DNA of 64,000 nucleotides from Erysipelotrichaceae bacterium OPF54 (GTDB lineage Bacteria; Bacillota_I; Bacilli_A; Erysipelotrichales; Erysipelotrichaceae): NCBI GenBank assembly GCA_022834735.1, contig BQKD01000001.1, positions 659,659 to 723,658 of the forward strand, read 5' to 3'. Shown piece by piece: positions 6,889 to 16,647 of this stretch (position 1 is its first letter; each line of letters starts with the position of its first letter). The notes under the pieces were generated by a model. It saw only the letters and a program-made list of their open reading frames with translations, ran no database searches and was not told where the DNA came from. The position numbers and the translations under genes were made by a program.

Positions 6889-8133
6889 TTAGAATTCGCG
6901 GATCATATGGATACGAAACAGATCGATCCTTTTTTGCTGATAATGAAAAGCGAGCTCGGTATCTTCTGCTTTTCGGGCAAGTTCGATGAGACAGTCCAGC
7001 ATCCAGCTGCGCAACGGGTCCATTTCAAAAGTCTGACAGCATAGTTCGAGCTGACCGATCGCTTCGCGGTATTTTTTTTCATTCCAGGCAGCGATGCCAT
7101 CGATAAAATGATTCCATGGCATGCGTCGGCTGAATGGATCGTCCAGTTTCATGTTGTCCTTTGCCCGATGGATGAAAAGGGGAAGGCGGGGGTCCTGAAG
7201 CCGAAACGCTGCAAAGATCGCCACCATATAGAGGGTCGGATGTCCCGATCTTTCCTGCAGGCCCGCTTCCGCATAGCCCAGTGCGCTTTTCATATCATTT
7301 TTACGCATAGATGCATAAGCCATCAAAGACAAAACTTCGCTGGAAGAATAGGGATCGAGCTTTTTGCATTCGAGGCCGCGCAGAGCATGAAGACAGGAAA
7401 GCGCTTTGTCGACCTGTCCGAGATCGATCTGGATCTGCGCTTCCAGAAGGGCGATCTGAACAAACCGCGAATACGATCCGAATTCAAAGACGCGTGCCTT
7501 GCACCGGTCCAGACAGGTCATAGCTTCGGCAAGATGCTGCTGAAAGTACGCCTCCATCGCCATATGCAGATTGATCAGAAAAGAGTCCGGATCATAGCGG
7601 AACGCTTGCTGGAAATAGCGGGTCTTCAGGGCCGGATCTTCCACATGCATACCGCACAGATCGTAATACTGTCCAAGCTCTTTGACAGAGAAAAATTCAA
7701 GTGCCGGTTCCATCTGCCTGCACAAGGCGGTGAATTGCGATTGAGATCCGTCGCTCAGGACGAGTTCGAAAAGCACTGCGAGCAGATACTCCGGGAACAG
7801 GAAGGAAGCGGCAAGCGCGCGATCTGAAAGAATTTCCTGAAGAAGTGCCTGTCTGCGTTCGCGAAGCAGAGAATTATGAGCATTCTGGATGTGCTGAAGC
7901 TTTTCCTGCATCGTATCTTTCTGGTCGTAATTATCAAGAAATCCGGAAAAGCCGAACAGCTTCGCAAACCGGTCGCGCCCCTCTTTGTCGATCTGGCTCG
8001 TTCCTTTTTCTATGGAACGGATCATGGAATAGGAATAATGGGTCGCGTGGGCCAGGCTTTCCAGCGTCCATTCCTGCTCTCTGCGCATCGTCGCTACAAA
8101 AAATCCGAAGATCCGTGCTTCTGTCTGATTCAT
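6889..8133 (-). CDS. Rgg-like transcriptional regulator (HTH plus TPR-like repeats)
   Basis: A 414-aa cytosolic regulator. The N-terminal 65 residues are an XRE-type helix-turn-helix (TLESLAHATHYSYSMIRSIEKG). The remaining 340 residues are alpha-helical repeats with TPR-like spacing, as in Rgg/PlcR/RRNPP regulators. Those typically sense secreted peptides, so peptide sensing is a family-based inference here. ATG 8133 is preceded by AAAGGAG. The gene is divergent from an ABC exporter at 8409, across 275 bp that contain a possible short peptide ORF. Alternative: a general HTH/TPR stress regulator with no peptide ligand. Confidence 0.75.
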   Translation of the reverse strand: MNQTEARIFGFFVATMRREQEWTLESLAHATHYSYSMIRSIEKGTSQIDKEGRDRFAKLFGFSGFLDNYDQKDTMQEKLQHIQNAHNSLLRERRQALLQEILSDRALAASFLFPEYLLAVLFELVLSDGSQSQFTALCRQMEPALEFFSVKELGQYYDLCGMHVEDPALKTRYFQQAFRYDPDSFLINLHMAMEAYFQQHLAEAMTCLDRCKARVFEFGSYSRFVQIALLEAQIQIDLGQVDKALSCLHALRGLECKKLDPYSSSEVLSLMAYASMRKNDMKSALGYAEAGLQERSGHPTLYMVAIFAAFRLQDPRLPLFIHRAKDNMKLDDPFSRRMPWNHFIDGIAAWNEKKYREAIGQLELCCQTFEMDPLRSWMLDCLIELARKAEDTELAFHYQQKRIDLFRIHMIREF

Positions 8134-8408
8134 ATTGTTCTCCTTTTTTACTATCTTATCATGTTTATCATTCTTGAGAAAGAAGACTCCTGCCTCTATA
8201 GGTGGGGGAGGATGTCACGAAATGTCTGCCGAAATTCAGCGCGACAGGTAGCCGTGTGATGCGCTTTTTGTTTAAAATACAAATATAATGGTTGAAATTG
8301 TTGATATAAGAATAAATATACATAAAAACTGTATTCCATGTCTGCCATAAAAGCGTTCGCTTTTCGGTTTTTCCTGCTTTATCGTAAAGGAGGAAAGAAG
8401 GAAAGATC
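8134..8408. other. Divergent intergenic region with a candidate short peptide ORF
   Basis: A 20-codon ORF (ATG 8288 to TAA 8350) reads MVEIVDIRIN then IHKNCIPCLP. It has no clear ribosome site, and its ATG overlaps a TATAAT at 8284. Its stop abuts a short hairpin (AAAAGC/GCTTTT, 8349-8373) with a T-rich tail. Another 15-codon ORF at 8212-8259 has GGAGG directly touching its ATG, which is poor spacing. The exporter ribosome site follows at about 8391-8406. A leader or pheromone gene is possible but unproven. Confidence 0.35.
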
Positions 8409-10007
8409 ATGAAACTTCTCATATCACAAAACAGGAAAGGATTTGTTTTGGCGATCACAGCCATTGTCATGAATTCGGTGCTGAACATCCTGCAAGCTTC
8501 GCTGCTTGGCGTTTTATTCGATCATTTATCCGACATCATGCAGCCGTGGCTTCTTGGTATGGTCGTGCTGTATCTTGTGTTAACGATGACCGCTTCGCTG
8601 TATATCGATTTTGCCAAGGAGTCGCTCAAGAAAAATATTCGCGGCTTTCTTTTGAAAAACGGGATCAGAGCGTATATGAACATGGACGAGCTCGCTTTCG
8701 AGAAAAAGGAAACGAGCGTGTATATCAATGAAATGACGACTGAAGTCGACATGGTGATCGATCAGTACGTTACGCCTCTGCTCAATACGTTTGCGCTGAT
8801 CACGTCTTTTGTCCTGGGAAGCGTTTACTTCCTGTTTCTGGACTGGCGGATGCTTTTGTTTCTGTATGCCGGCAGTTTGGTTACGCTTGCGATCAACAGG
8901 ATATGCCAGGCGCGGCTGGCCAGGAACCAGCAGTCTATCCTGGAAACGAAAAATGAATGGATCTGCACGCTTCAAAGCTTTTTCAGCAACTTTTCCGCCA
9001 TCAAGGATTTCGGACTGGAGGAAAAGGAAACGGAAGTGCTTGAACGGGCAGGAATGCACAATGTGAAAGCGTATTATAAAGCGGGCATCGAACTGGCAAA
9101 CCTTGATTCCATTGATCTGGAAATCGGTTTTGCCTTGTTTTTCGGGCTGATCGTTTTATGCGGGACCTTGTTTTCCGGGACGATATCGGCCGGGATCGCG
9201 ATCACTGCCGTACAGCTGACCAACAATATCGTCAATCCGATCATTAATTTCACGACGATCTGGAACCGGCTGAACGCTTCGAAGCCAGTGCTTGAACGGC
9301 TGCTTTCCATGGGAAAAGACAGGCAGGAAAAGACGGCTGAGGAAATCGATGAGGTGGTGGACACGATCGAAGTGGATGCGCCGCTGATCCAGGTCGGCGA
9401 TGCCAAACTGCTGCATGACATTCATCTGCGGTTCGAGAAAGGTGGCAAATATATGATAACCGGACCGTCCGGATGCGGAAAAACGACTCTTATTCGAACT
9501 TTGAAAGGAACGATCCCTTCTGCCTGTGTGCGTCTCAATGATCGATCCGGAAAATCGATGAAAGAACAGCTTTGTGTGATCGGACAGAAGACGTCGCTCT
9601 TTCCGTGCACGCTGGCGCAGAATATTGCCTTGAACAAACCGATCGGCAAAAAAGAGATCGAACGGCTGCTTGCCAGGGTTCATTTGTCTCATCTTGATCC
9701 GGATCGGCCGGTCCGTCTTGATCATGACACGATGAGCGGAGGAGAAAGACAGCGGGTCCTGCTCGCACGTGTCATGGCACAGAACAGGCCGTGGATCTTT
9801 CTTGACGAGGCGTTTTCCGCGCTGGATCATGAAACGACCCGTCTGCTTGAAAGAGAGTATGTAACGGATCCTGCGCTCTCGGTTGTATCGATCTGCCATA
9901 AGCCGGTCCTGGAAAATATCCAGTATTACGATCAGATCATCATGATGGAAAAAGGGACGGTCAAAAAGGTCATGACGCCTGAGGAATGGATACATTCTCT
10001 GTCCTGA
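8409..10007 (+). CDS. ABC exporter, fused membrane and ATPase domains
   Basis: A 532-aa half-transporter. The first about 310 residues contain five to six membrane segments typical of type I exporters. The nucleotide-binding domain follows, with Walker A GPSGCGKTTL, Q-loop IGQKTSLFP, signature MSGGERQR, Walker B WIFLDEA and an H-loop in SICHKP. All catalytic residues are present. It would function as a homodimer or heterodimer exporting a peptide, lipid or drug. The substrate is unknown. The start ATG 8409 has AAGGA 6 nt upstream. The divergent Rgg-like regulator makes a peptide or bacteriocin-type substrate attractive, but that is inference. No partner half-transporter lies nearby. Confidence 0.88.
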   Translation: MKLLISQNRKGFVLAITAIVMNSVLNILQASLLGVLFDHLSDIMQPWLLGMVVLYLVLTMTASLYIDFAKESLKKNIRGFLLKNGIRAYMNMDELAFEKKETSVYINEMTTEVDMVIDQYVTPLLNTFALITSFVLGSVYFLFLDWRMLLFLYAGSLVTLAINRICQARLARNQQSILETKNEWICTLQSFFSNFSAIKDFGLEEKETEVLERAGMHNVKAYYKAGIELANLDSIDLEIGFALFFGLIVLCGTLFSGTISAGIAITAVQLTNNIVNPIINFTTIWNRLNASKPVLERLLSMGKDRQEKTAEEIDEVVDTIEVDAPLIQVGDAKLLHDIHLRFEKGGKYMITGPSGCGKTTLIRTLKGTIPSACVRLNDRSGKSMKEQLCVIGQKTSLFPCTLAQNIALNKPIGKKEIERLLARVHLSHLDPDRPVRLDHDTMSGGERQRVLLARVMAQNRPWIFLDEAFSALDHETTRLLEREYVTDPALSVVSICHKPVLENIQYYDQIIMMEKGTVKKVMTPEEWIHSLS

Positions 10008-10051
10008 AGACCGGGATGGCTGCCTTGAAGGTTAGCAGTGACAAACTTTCG

Positions 10052-10080
10052 TTGACTTTACTATTCTTTATCGGTATATT
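10052..10080 (+). promoter_or_regulatory. Promoter of pflB
   Basis: TTGACT at 10052 and TATATT at 10075 are spaced 17 bp. A start near 10087 would leave a leader of about 50 nt before ATG 10136. Confidence 0.65.
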
Positions 10081-10135
10081 TATAGCGTACGCTCCGGATA
10101 CGGGGCGGATAAAAAATTGTTAAGGGAGGAGTCAT

Positions 10136-12382
10136 ATGAAAGAACAATGGCGTGGATTTCACGGAACAAAATGGCAGGAGGAAGTCAATGTCCGTGATTT
10201 TATTCAGAACAACTACACTCCATATGATGGAGACGAATCGTTTTTAGAGGATGCATCAGAGTCGACCAATCTGCTCTGGGGCGAACTTCAAAAGCTGCAG
10301 AAGGAAGAGCGTGCCAAAGGGGGCGTTCTCGATATGGAGACCGAAGTAGTTTCGAGCCTGACTTCTTACGGCCCTGGATATATCAACGAAAGCATGAAGG
10401 ATCTCGAGCAGATCGTCGGTCTGCAGACAGACAAGCCTTTGAAACGTGCTTTCATGCCGTACGGAGGCATCCGCATGAGCGAGGAAGCGTGCACGACGTA
10501 CGGATATCAGCCAAGTGAAAAGCTGCATGAAATTTTCACAAAATATCATAAAACACATAACGATGCGGTATTCAGCGCATACACGCCGGAAATGCGCCTG
10601 GCACGACGCAACAAGATCGTGACCGGACTTCCGGATACATACGGCCGCGGCCGTATCGTAGGCGACTATCGTCGTGTCGCTCTGTACGGGATCGACTTTC
10701 TGATCCGCGAAAAGGAGCACGATCTGGCATACTGCGGCGATGGAACGATGACAGACGATGTCATCCGCCAGAGAGAGGAAATTGCGGATCAGATCAAAGC
10801 GCTCAAAGGCATGAAGGAAATGGCTGCGCTTTACGGTTATGACATTTCAGAACCTGCCAGAAATGCGAAGGAAGCAGTTCAGTGGCTGTACTTTGGCTAT
10901 CTGGCAGCCATCAAGACGCAGAATGGCGCAGCCATGTCTGTCGGCCGTATTTCCACGTTCCTCGATATTTATATCGAGCGCGATCTGAAAGAAGGAACGC
11001 TGACCGAAGCAGAGGCCCAGGAAATCATCGACCATCTGACGATGAAGTTCCGTATGGTCAAATTTGCCCGCATCCCTAGCTACAATCAGCTGTTCTCGGG
11101 AGATCCGGTCTGGGCAACGCTCGATGTGGCCGGACTTGGCATTGACGGCCGTTCCATGGTCACGAAGACATGCTTCCGCTTCCTGCATACGCTTGAAAAT
11201 ATGGGACCGAGCCCGGAACCGAACCTGACCGTGCTTTATTCTTCCCGTCTGCCGGAGCCGTTCAAATTGTATGCGGCAAAAGTATCGATCGATACCAGCT
11301 CGGTACAGTACGAGAACGATGATGTCATGCGGGTCGAGTGGGGCGATGACTATGCAGTCTGCTGCTGCGTGAGCGCGACCCAGACCGGAAAGGAAATGCA
11401 GTTCTTCGGAGCGCGCGCCAATCTGGCAAAATGTCTTCTTTACGCGATCAATGGCGGTGTGGACGAAAAGACAAAAACGCAGGTCGGCCCGGAATACAAG
11501 CCGATCACGAGCGAATACCTCGATTACGAGGAAGTCATGCATAAATATGACATCATGATGGACTGGCTGGCAGGCCTTTATGTCAATATTTTGAACCTGA
11601 TCCAGTATTTCCATGACAAATACTATTATGAGGCGAGCCAGATGGCACTCATCGATACGGATGTGCGCCGTACGTTTGCGACCGGTATCGCGGGATTCTC
11701 GCATGTCGTTGACTCGCTGTGCGCCATCAAATACGCGAAAGTCAGAACGATCCGCGACGAGAACGGAATTGTTGTGGACTATGAAACAGAAGGGGATTTC
11801 CCTCGTTACGGAAACGATGACGAGCGGGCCGATGAAATCGCAGTATGGCTGCTCAAGGAATTCATGAACAAGATCCGCAAACACCATACATACCGCGATT
11901 CGGAACCGACAACATCGATCCTGACGATCACATCGAATGTCGTGTACGGAAAAGCGACAGGCGCGCTGCCGGATGGCCGCAAGGCAGGAGAACCGCTTGC
12001 TCCTGGGGCCAACCCTTCCTACGGAGCGGAGCAGAATGGTCTGCTGGCATCCCTGAACAGTGTGGCAAAGCTTCCGTACGAATACGCGCTTGACGGCATT
12101 TCGAATACACAGACCATGAATCCTTCGGCACTTGGTCACGATGAGCAGGAGCGTGCGGAAAACCTTGTCCATGTTCTGGATGGATATTTCGACCAGGGCG
12201 CTCACCATCTGAATGTCAATGTGTTCGGTATGGAAAAACTGTATGATGCGATGGAACATCCGGAAAAAGAAGAATATGCCAACTTCACGATCCGTGTTTC
12301 AGGATATGCTGTCAAATTTATCGATCTGACTCGTGAACAGCAGCTGGATGTCATTGCCAGAACGTGCCACGATCATCTATAA
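10136..12382 (+). CDS. pflB: Formate C-acetyltransferase (pyruvate formate-lyase)
   Basis: A 748-aa glycyl-radical enzyme that converts pyruvate plus CoA to acetyl-CoA plus formate, the central anaerobic acetyl-CoA route. The active-site cysteines lie in VCCCVSAT at about residues 408-412. The glycyl-radical motif RVSGYAV is near residue 723, close to the C-terminus, as expected. Full length matches the family (about 740-760 aa). The start follows GGGAGGAG. The activating enzyme is 48 bp downstream, behind a short hairpin that may tune its level. Confidence is high because both radical and thiol sites are intact. Confidence 0.97.
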   Translation: MKEQWRGFHGTKWQEEVNVRDFIQNNYTPYDGDESFLEDASESTNLLWGELQKLQKEERAKGGVLDMETEVVSSLTSYGPGYINESMKDLEQIVGLQTDKPLKRAFMPYGGIRMSEEACTTYGYQPSEKLHEIFTKYHKTHNDAVFSAYTPEMRLARRNKIVTGLPDTYGRGRIVGDYRRVALYGIDFLIREKEHDLAYCGDGTMTDDVIRQREEIADQIKALKGMKEMAALYGYDISEPARNAKEAVQWLYFGYLAAIKTQNGAAMSVGRISTFLDIYIERDLKEGTLTEAEAQEIIDHLTMKFRMVKFARIPSYNQLFSGDPVWATLDVAGLGIDGRSMVTKTCFRFLHTLENMGPSPEPNLTVLYSSRLPEPFKLYAAKVSIDTSSVQYENDDVMRVEWGDDYAVCCCVSATQTGKEMQFFGARANLAKCLLYAINGGVDEKTKTQVGPEYKPITSEYLDYEEVMHKYDIMMDWLAGLYVNILNLIQYFHDKYYYEASQMALIDTDVRRTFATGIAGFSHVVDSLCAIKYAKVRTIRDENGIVVDYETEGDFPRYGNDDERADEIAVWLLKEFMNKIRKHHTYRDSEPTTSILTITSNVVYGKATGALPDGRKAGEPLAPGANPSYGAEQNGLLASLNSVAKLPYEYALDGISNTQTMNPSALGHDEQERAENLVHVLDGYFDQGAHHLNVNVFGMEKLYDAMEHPEKEEYANFTIRVSGYAVKFIDLTREQQLDVIARTCHDHL

Positions 12383-12384
12383 AA

Positions 12385-12415
12385 TAAAAAGTCCGACAAG
12401 CTCGGGCTTTTCTTA
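12385..12415 (+). terminator. Weak hairpin between pflB and pflA
   Basis: AAAAGTCCGA pairs with TCGGGCTTTT around a short loop. The T-tract is short, so it probably attenuates rather than ends transcription into pflA. Confidence 0.5.
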
Positions 12416-12430
12416 TGAAAGGAGAACTTT

Positions 12431-13168
12431 ATGACTCAATTAGGAGCTATGCATTCATTTGAAACTTTTGGCTCGGTCGACGGACCGGGTGTGCGCTTTG
12501 TGGTCTTTCTTCAAGGCTGCCGTATGCGGTGCAAATTCTGCCACAATGCCGACACCTGGCAGATATGCCAGGGGGATACGGCAGCGCAGGATGTGCTCGA
12601 GCGCGCTTTGCGCTACCGCACGTACTGGCGCAACGGAGGCGGGATCACGGTCAGCGGCGGAGAACCTCTGCTGCAGATCGATTTTGTGACCGAACTGTTC
12701 GAGCTGGCAAAGAAGGAAGGGGTCCATACGACGCTGGATACGTGCGGACAGCCCTTCTCCGCCAATCCAGAGAGGATGGCAAAAATGGAAAAACTGATGG
12801 CTGTTACCGATCTTGTCCTGCTCGATATCAAGCATATCGATCCTGAAAAACATAAGCAGCTGACCGGTCATCCGAACGAAAACATTCTCGATTTTGCCCG
12901 CTATCTTGATTCGATCGGCAAACCGGTATGGATCCGTCATGTCCTAGTCCCGACCATAAATGACCAGGAGGAATATCTGACCAGGCTGGATGATTTTATT
13001 TCCTCTTTATCTAATGTGGAAAGGATCGAGGTGCTTCCTTATCATACGATGGGAGCCTACAAGTGGAAAGAGCTTGGCATGGCATACCCTCTGGAGGGGA
13101 TCGATCCGCCTTCGCCACAGGATGTGAAAAGGGCGAACGAGCTTCTCCATACGGGAAAATCATTTTAG
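12431..13168 (+). CDS. pflA: Pyruvate formate-lyase activating enzyme
   Basis: A 245-aa radical-SAM enzyme that installs the glycyl radical on PflB. The 4Fe-4S motif CRMRCKFCHN (CxxxCxxC) is at about residues 30-39, followed by the SAM-binding GGIxxSGGEPLLQ-type stretch (GGGITVSGGEPLLQ). The core continues with TLDTCG and DLVLLDIKH. Length is as expected for PflA. The ribosome site GAAAGGAG is 8 nt before the ATG. Directly after pflB on the same strand, it forms the usual two-gene unit. Confidence 0.96.
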   Translation: MTQLGAMHSFETFGSVDGPGVRFVVFLQGCRMRCKFCHNADTWQICQGDTAAQDVLERALRYRTYWRNGGGITVSGGEPLLQIDFVTELFELAKKEGVHTTLDTCGQPFSANPERMAKMEKLMAVTDLVLLDIKHIDPEKHKQLTGHPNENILDFARYLDSIGKPVWIRHVLVPTINDQEEYLTRLDDFISSLSNVERIEVLPYHTMGAYKWKELGMAYPLEGIDPPSPQDVKRANELLHTGKSF

Positions 13169-13455
13169 TTTTTTTCAGACTTTGAAAGTATTTTTGAAAA
13201 AACATTGTCAGAATGTATCAAATCATTCGAATTTGATCAAAAAGACTGCGATAATTTGAATGTAAAGAAGAAGCAGTGCTCAAAGGCGAAGTGGTCAGAT
13301 CATGCGCAGGTCCCGGATCGCAGGATACAAAGCATAATAGATCATCATACGAATGACTTCCGTGCGGTTCCGGCCGGATCGAAAGCATTTCGTCTTTCTG
13401 TTTTATAAATGGCGTCCGGCAATTCCCGGGCGCTTTTTGCATGAAAAAAGACCGC
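13169..13455. other. Non-coding stretch after pflA
   Basis: No convincing gene. A 67-codon open frame (13205-13408) has no ribosome site and a composition unlike the neighbours. The stretch ends in a good terminator at 13412-13438 (GCGTCCGG/CCCGGGCGC-type stem with five T). An unrecognised small RNA ending at that terminator cannot be excluded. Confidence 0.5.
13412..13438 (+). terminator. Terminator downstream of pflBA region
   Basis: GCGTCCGG and CCCGGGCGC form a GC-rich stem around a short loop, followed by TTTTT. Confidence 0.75.
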
Positions 13456-14001
13456 TTAGCGGCGGCCTCGTTTTTCGCGTCTTGTGGTTTTTCTGGCAGC
13501 TTTCCATAGCTTATACTGTTCTTCAAGCTTTGCGGCCACCTTTTTCGGTACCGAGATTTCCTTGCTGCCAAAAGAGACAACGGCCGGCTTGAACAGTCCG
13601 GAAGCGGGAACGATCTTGGTGATCAGCTTGTATTTGTACGCTTCCTGATCATAAAAGAAGGTGTCCTGCGAAAAGAAGATCTTTTTGGTCGTATACGTTT
13701 CCATGACCATGCTGGCGGCCAGAAAGATGATGGCGGTATACAGAAGCATCGTTCCGTATCGCTCGGACATTGTGGCTGCGGAAGCCGGAAGGACGACGGC
13801 CAGGATAAAGCAGACCACGATCAAAATGATCTCAAGAATGATCGTTCCTTTCGAATTATCGAATTTCTGCGCATCTTTGTGGTTATCCAGATACACTTTC
13901 ATTTTTTTACGATAGTCATTGTACCGTTTGGAATTCATGAAGAACATGTAGATCCCGATTAAGTTTAAGATGATCGTAATGATCCAAGACAATATATTCA
14001 T
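13456..14001 (-). CDS. Two- to three-TM membrane protein of unknown function
   Basis: A 181-aa protein not recognised as a named family. It has an N-terminal membrane segment (NILSWIITIILNLIGIYMFF), a short basic loop, then two adjacent hydrophobic segments around residues 50-100. The C-terminal half is soluble, with mixed beta/alpha character and a very basic tail (KAARKTTRREKRGRR). Start ATG 14001 has AAGGAG. It lies downstream of the PBP gene on the same strand with a 43-bp gap past the PBP stop. The basic tail suggests contact with membrane lipids or nucleic acid, which is speculation. Confidence 0.75.
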   Translation of the reverse strand: MNILSWIITIILNLIGIYMFFMNSKRYNDYRKKMKVYLDNHKDAQKFDNSKGTIILEIILIVVCFILAVVLPASAATMSERYGTMLLYTAIIFLAASMVMETYTTKKIFFSQDTFFYDQEAYKYKLITKIVPASGLFKPAVVSFGSKEISVPKKVAAKLEEQYKLWKAARKTTRREKRGRR

Positions 14002-14088
14002 GTTTTTATTCTCCTTATGTGCATTTCCTATTTTAGCATATCGCAAGAAAAACCCGTAAAACTTTTTGCTTTACGGGTTGGTTGTGAC

Positions 14089-16647
14089 TTACAGCCAGCT
14101 GAATAAATTGAAGATGCCTCTGAACTGAGGGAAGATCAGTCCGGACGGAACGTCGGTTCCGCCTCCGGTATTGGATCCCGGATTGTCGCCTCCTCCGGTC
14201 TCGGTTCCGGGAACATCGGTCCCGCCGGTGTTTCCGCCCTGGTTTGGATCATCGACAGGCGGATAGGTACATACACCGTTGTAGTAGGTTCCGCCATTGT
14301 TGATACATTCGTCGATGGCCGCCTGTTCGCTGTCATCCGGCTTCTCTTCTTCTTCCTGGACTGCCTGGCAGGCGTTGCCGTTCAGTTCATATCCGTCCGG
14401 ACAGCTGCACGCTCCATTATCCCAGGAACCGCCGCTTCCTTCGCAGGCAGTCTGATCGGTATTCTCTTCCTGTTTGGTGATACAGATGCCAGCCTCGTCA
14501 TCCCATGTTCCGCCCTGATATGCGCAGGCTGTCTGGGCATCGTATGTCGTGCTGGCCGAACTGGAATCGCCCTGATTCAGGAATTCGGTCTTGATATAGC
14601 CGCCTTTATAGTCGCTCACGCCATCCGGTCTTTCGATCGCGTGGTAGTCGCCGTACTGCTGGCAGTAGTCCAGCAGATAATGGGCAATATGGAAGGCGGT
14701 CGCCTGGTTCAGCTGGGCCATATCGATATAGTAGCCCTGCTGCCGGTACTGGTCGGTATAGCCGGACCAGACAGCTACAGAGAACTGGCTCGTATAGGCA
14801 CATGACCATTCGTCCTTGATCACGCCGCTAGGAATACCGTACTGTAATCCGTAGTTTTCCCAGTCGGATGTTCCGGACTTGGCATAGACCGGATAGCTGG
14901 ACTGAAGGATCTGATTGAAGTTGTTGTAGCCGCCCGTAACGACTTTTTCGAGCAGTGTCGAGATCATGAAGGCAGCCTGTTCGGAAATGACTTCATTGGT
15001 CTGCGCGTTGGACGCGATCTCGACCTGATCGGAGCGGCGCACGACCTTGCGGATCCGGTGCGCGTCGATATGCTGTCCTTTGTTGGCGAATGTCGAGTAG
15101 GCACTTGCCTGCTGTATTGGCGAGGCATACATATCCGAACCGCCGATAACATACTGATCGTTGAAGTTGGCGGCCACTTCTTCGTCATAGCCGAGCTTGC
15201 GGCAGTAGTCCTGCCAGTATTCATAGCCGGTCTTGGTAGAAAGCTCGACCATCGTGGCGGCAGCTGTCGTGTTCTTGGAAACGCCCAGCGCATCCTGCAA
15301 AGACATATTTCCCTGGTAGCGGCCGTCCGAGTTTCTCAGGTTGGTGCCGGAGTGCCAGTAGTCCTTGGCCACGTCCTGTACGGTGTGCTTGGTCGACCAT
15401 CCGAGAAGGTCGAAGGCCGGCGCATAAGCGAGCAGTGGTTTCATGGAAGATCCTGGCTGCTGCGCTCTTATGGAAGTATCGAGGTTCGTATCGTTGTGGT
15501 AATTTCTTCCCGGACCGACTGCGATGACCTCGCCGCTGGCATTGTCTACCACGGCAAATCCGACATCGAAGGCTTCGTTCGGGAACGGAATGACATTTCC
15601 GTTGCAGATCTCGTCTGCCTGCTTCTGCACGTCCTGATTGAGCGCGGTGTAGATATCCATCGGGATGACGGCCGGATCCTGTCCGGTCAGCGTCTTGGTT
15701 TCCTGCATGACCTGTTCGATGTAGGCTGCGTTCGGGTCGATCTGCACTTCCAGATTGGTCTGCAGCTGGAATTCGAGCCTTGTGTTTTTTGCCAGCTCGT
15801 ATTCCTCTTCGGTGATGTAGCCGTGCTGGAGCATGAGCTGCAGCGTCGTGTTCCGGCGGTTCGTCGCGGCTTTCAAAAAGTCGGTTTCCGTGCTGTTGCG
15901 GTTGTTGAGCGGGTTGTAGTTGTACGGCGCGTTGATGGCTCCGGCCAGGAACGCCGATTCTCCGAGATTGAGCTCGCTGACATCTTTGTTGAAGAAATAC
16001 TTGGCTGCTTTCTGCACGCCGCGTGTATTTCCTCCCGAACCGAACCAGATCCGGTTGACGTAGAAGTCGAAGATGTCTTCTTTGCTGATGCTCTGTTCGG
16101 CAATGAGGGCCAGGTAGATTTCCTGGATCTTGAGCTTGAGCTGCGTAAGCTTGTTGTACTTGCCTTCGTTTTCAAGCTTTTCCTCCTGGTTTTTGGTAAA
16201 TGCATTGTCGATCATCTGCATGGTGAGCGTGGATCCGCCCTGGGAAAAGCCTCCGCTTCGCAGGTTGGCGATCCCGGCTGCCATGAAGCGCGGCAGGTCG
16301 AATCCGTTATGATCGAAGAAACGCGAATCCTCGATCGACAGGAAGGCGTCGACAAGCGACTGCGGGATCTGATCGTAGGTAACGTCCTCGCGGATCTCGT
16401 CTCCGAATTCGAAGATGAGATTGCCTGCTCCGTCAAAGATCCGGGAATTGGACAATGTGGAAAGTCCGTCCTGGGAGAATCTCATTCCTTCCGGATCATT
16501 AATAATATTGACGAGTATGAAAAATACGGATATACATCCAACGAGAAATAAGGATAGCACGCATACTGCGATCTTGTTCCAGATATCGAGCTTTCGCCTT
16601 TTCGGCTTCGGTGCCGATGCATTAGATTGTTTTGGTTTATCCGGCAT
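14089..16647 (-). CDS. Class A penicillin-binding protein (PBP1-type) with Cys-rich tail
   Basis: An 852-aa bifunctional peptidoglycan synthase. A short cytoplasmic basic region is followed by one membrane anchor (about 25-48). The GT51 glycosyltransferase has EDSRFFDHNG near residue 107 and GGSTLTMQ. The transpeptidase has SxxK in PGSSMKP, SxN in SKNTT, and KSGTS as the KTG motif. The roughly 170-residue C-terminal tail is unusual. It contains three repeats of the form C-x3-GG-x(5-8)-C (CAYQGGTWDDEAGIC, CEGSGGSWDNGAC, CINNGGTYYNGVC), then a Gly/Thr/Pro-rich linker and a hydrophobic end. Start ATG 16647 has AAGGAGG and overlaps the recU stop by one base (TAATG). Confidence 0.95.
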   Translation of the reverse strand: MPDKPKQSNASAPKPKRRKLDIWNKIAVCVLSLFLVGCISVFFILVNIINDPEGMRFSQDGLSTLSNSRIFDGAGNLIFEFGDEIREDVTYDQIPQSLVDAFLSIEDSRFFDHNGFDLPRFMAAGIANLRSGGFSQGGSTLTMQMIDNAFTKNQEEKLENEGKYNKLTQLKLKIQEIYLALIAEQSISKEDIFDFYVNRIWFGSGGNTRGVQKAAKYFFNKDVSELNLGESAFLAGAINAPYNYNPLNNRNSTETDFLKAATNRRNTTLQLMLQHGYITEEEYELAKNTRLEFQLQTNLEVQIDPNAAYIEQVMQETKTLTGQDPAVIPMDIYTALNQDVQKQADEICNGNVIPFPNEAFDVGFAVVDNASGEVIAVGPGRNYHNDTNLDTSIRAQQPGSSMKPLLAYAPAFDLLGWSTKHTVQDVAKDYWHSGTNLRNSDGRYQGNMSLQDALGVSKNTTAAATMVELSTKTGYEYWQDYCRKLGYDEEVAANFNDQYVIGGSDMYASPIQQASAYSTFANKGQHIDAHRIRKVVRRSDQVEIASNAQTNEVISEQAAFMISTLLEKVVTGGYNNFNQILQSSYPVYAKSGTSDWENYGLQYGIPSGVIKDEWSCAYTSQFSVAVWSGYTDQYRQQGYYIDMAQLNQATAFHIAHYLLDYCQQYGDYHAIERPDGVSDYKGGYIKTEFLNQGDSSSASTTYDAQTACAYQGGTWDDEAGICITKQEENTDQTACEGSGGSWDNGACSCPDGYELNGNACQAVQEEEEKPDDSEQAAIDECINNGGTYYNGVCTYPPVDDPNQGGNTGGTDVPGTETGGGDNPGSNTGGGTDVPSGLIFPQFRGIFNLFSWL

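Noticed and set aside
8212-8259. A 15-codon ORF (MSRNVCRNSARQVAV) with adjacent GGAGG
   Set aside because: The ribosome site directly abuts the ATG, leaving no spacing, and nothing else supports translation.
10847-12259. A 470-codon minus-strand frame opposite pflB
   Set aside because: It is antisense to a complete pyruvate formate-lyase gene and encodes no recognisable domain.
13205-13408. A 67-codon plus-strand frame after pflA
   Set aside because: No ribosome site, no domain, and it lies in what reads as a 3' non-coding region ending in a terminator.
15058-16551. A 497-codon plus-strand frame opposite the PBP gene
   Set aside because: It is antisense to the transglycosylase/transpeptidase domains, and Val/Arg-rich as expected of a mirrored coding frame.
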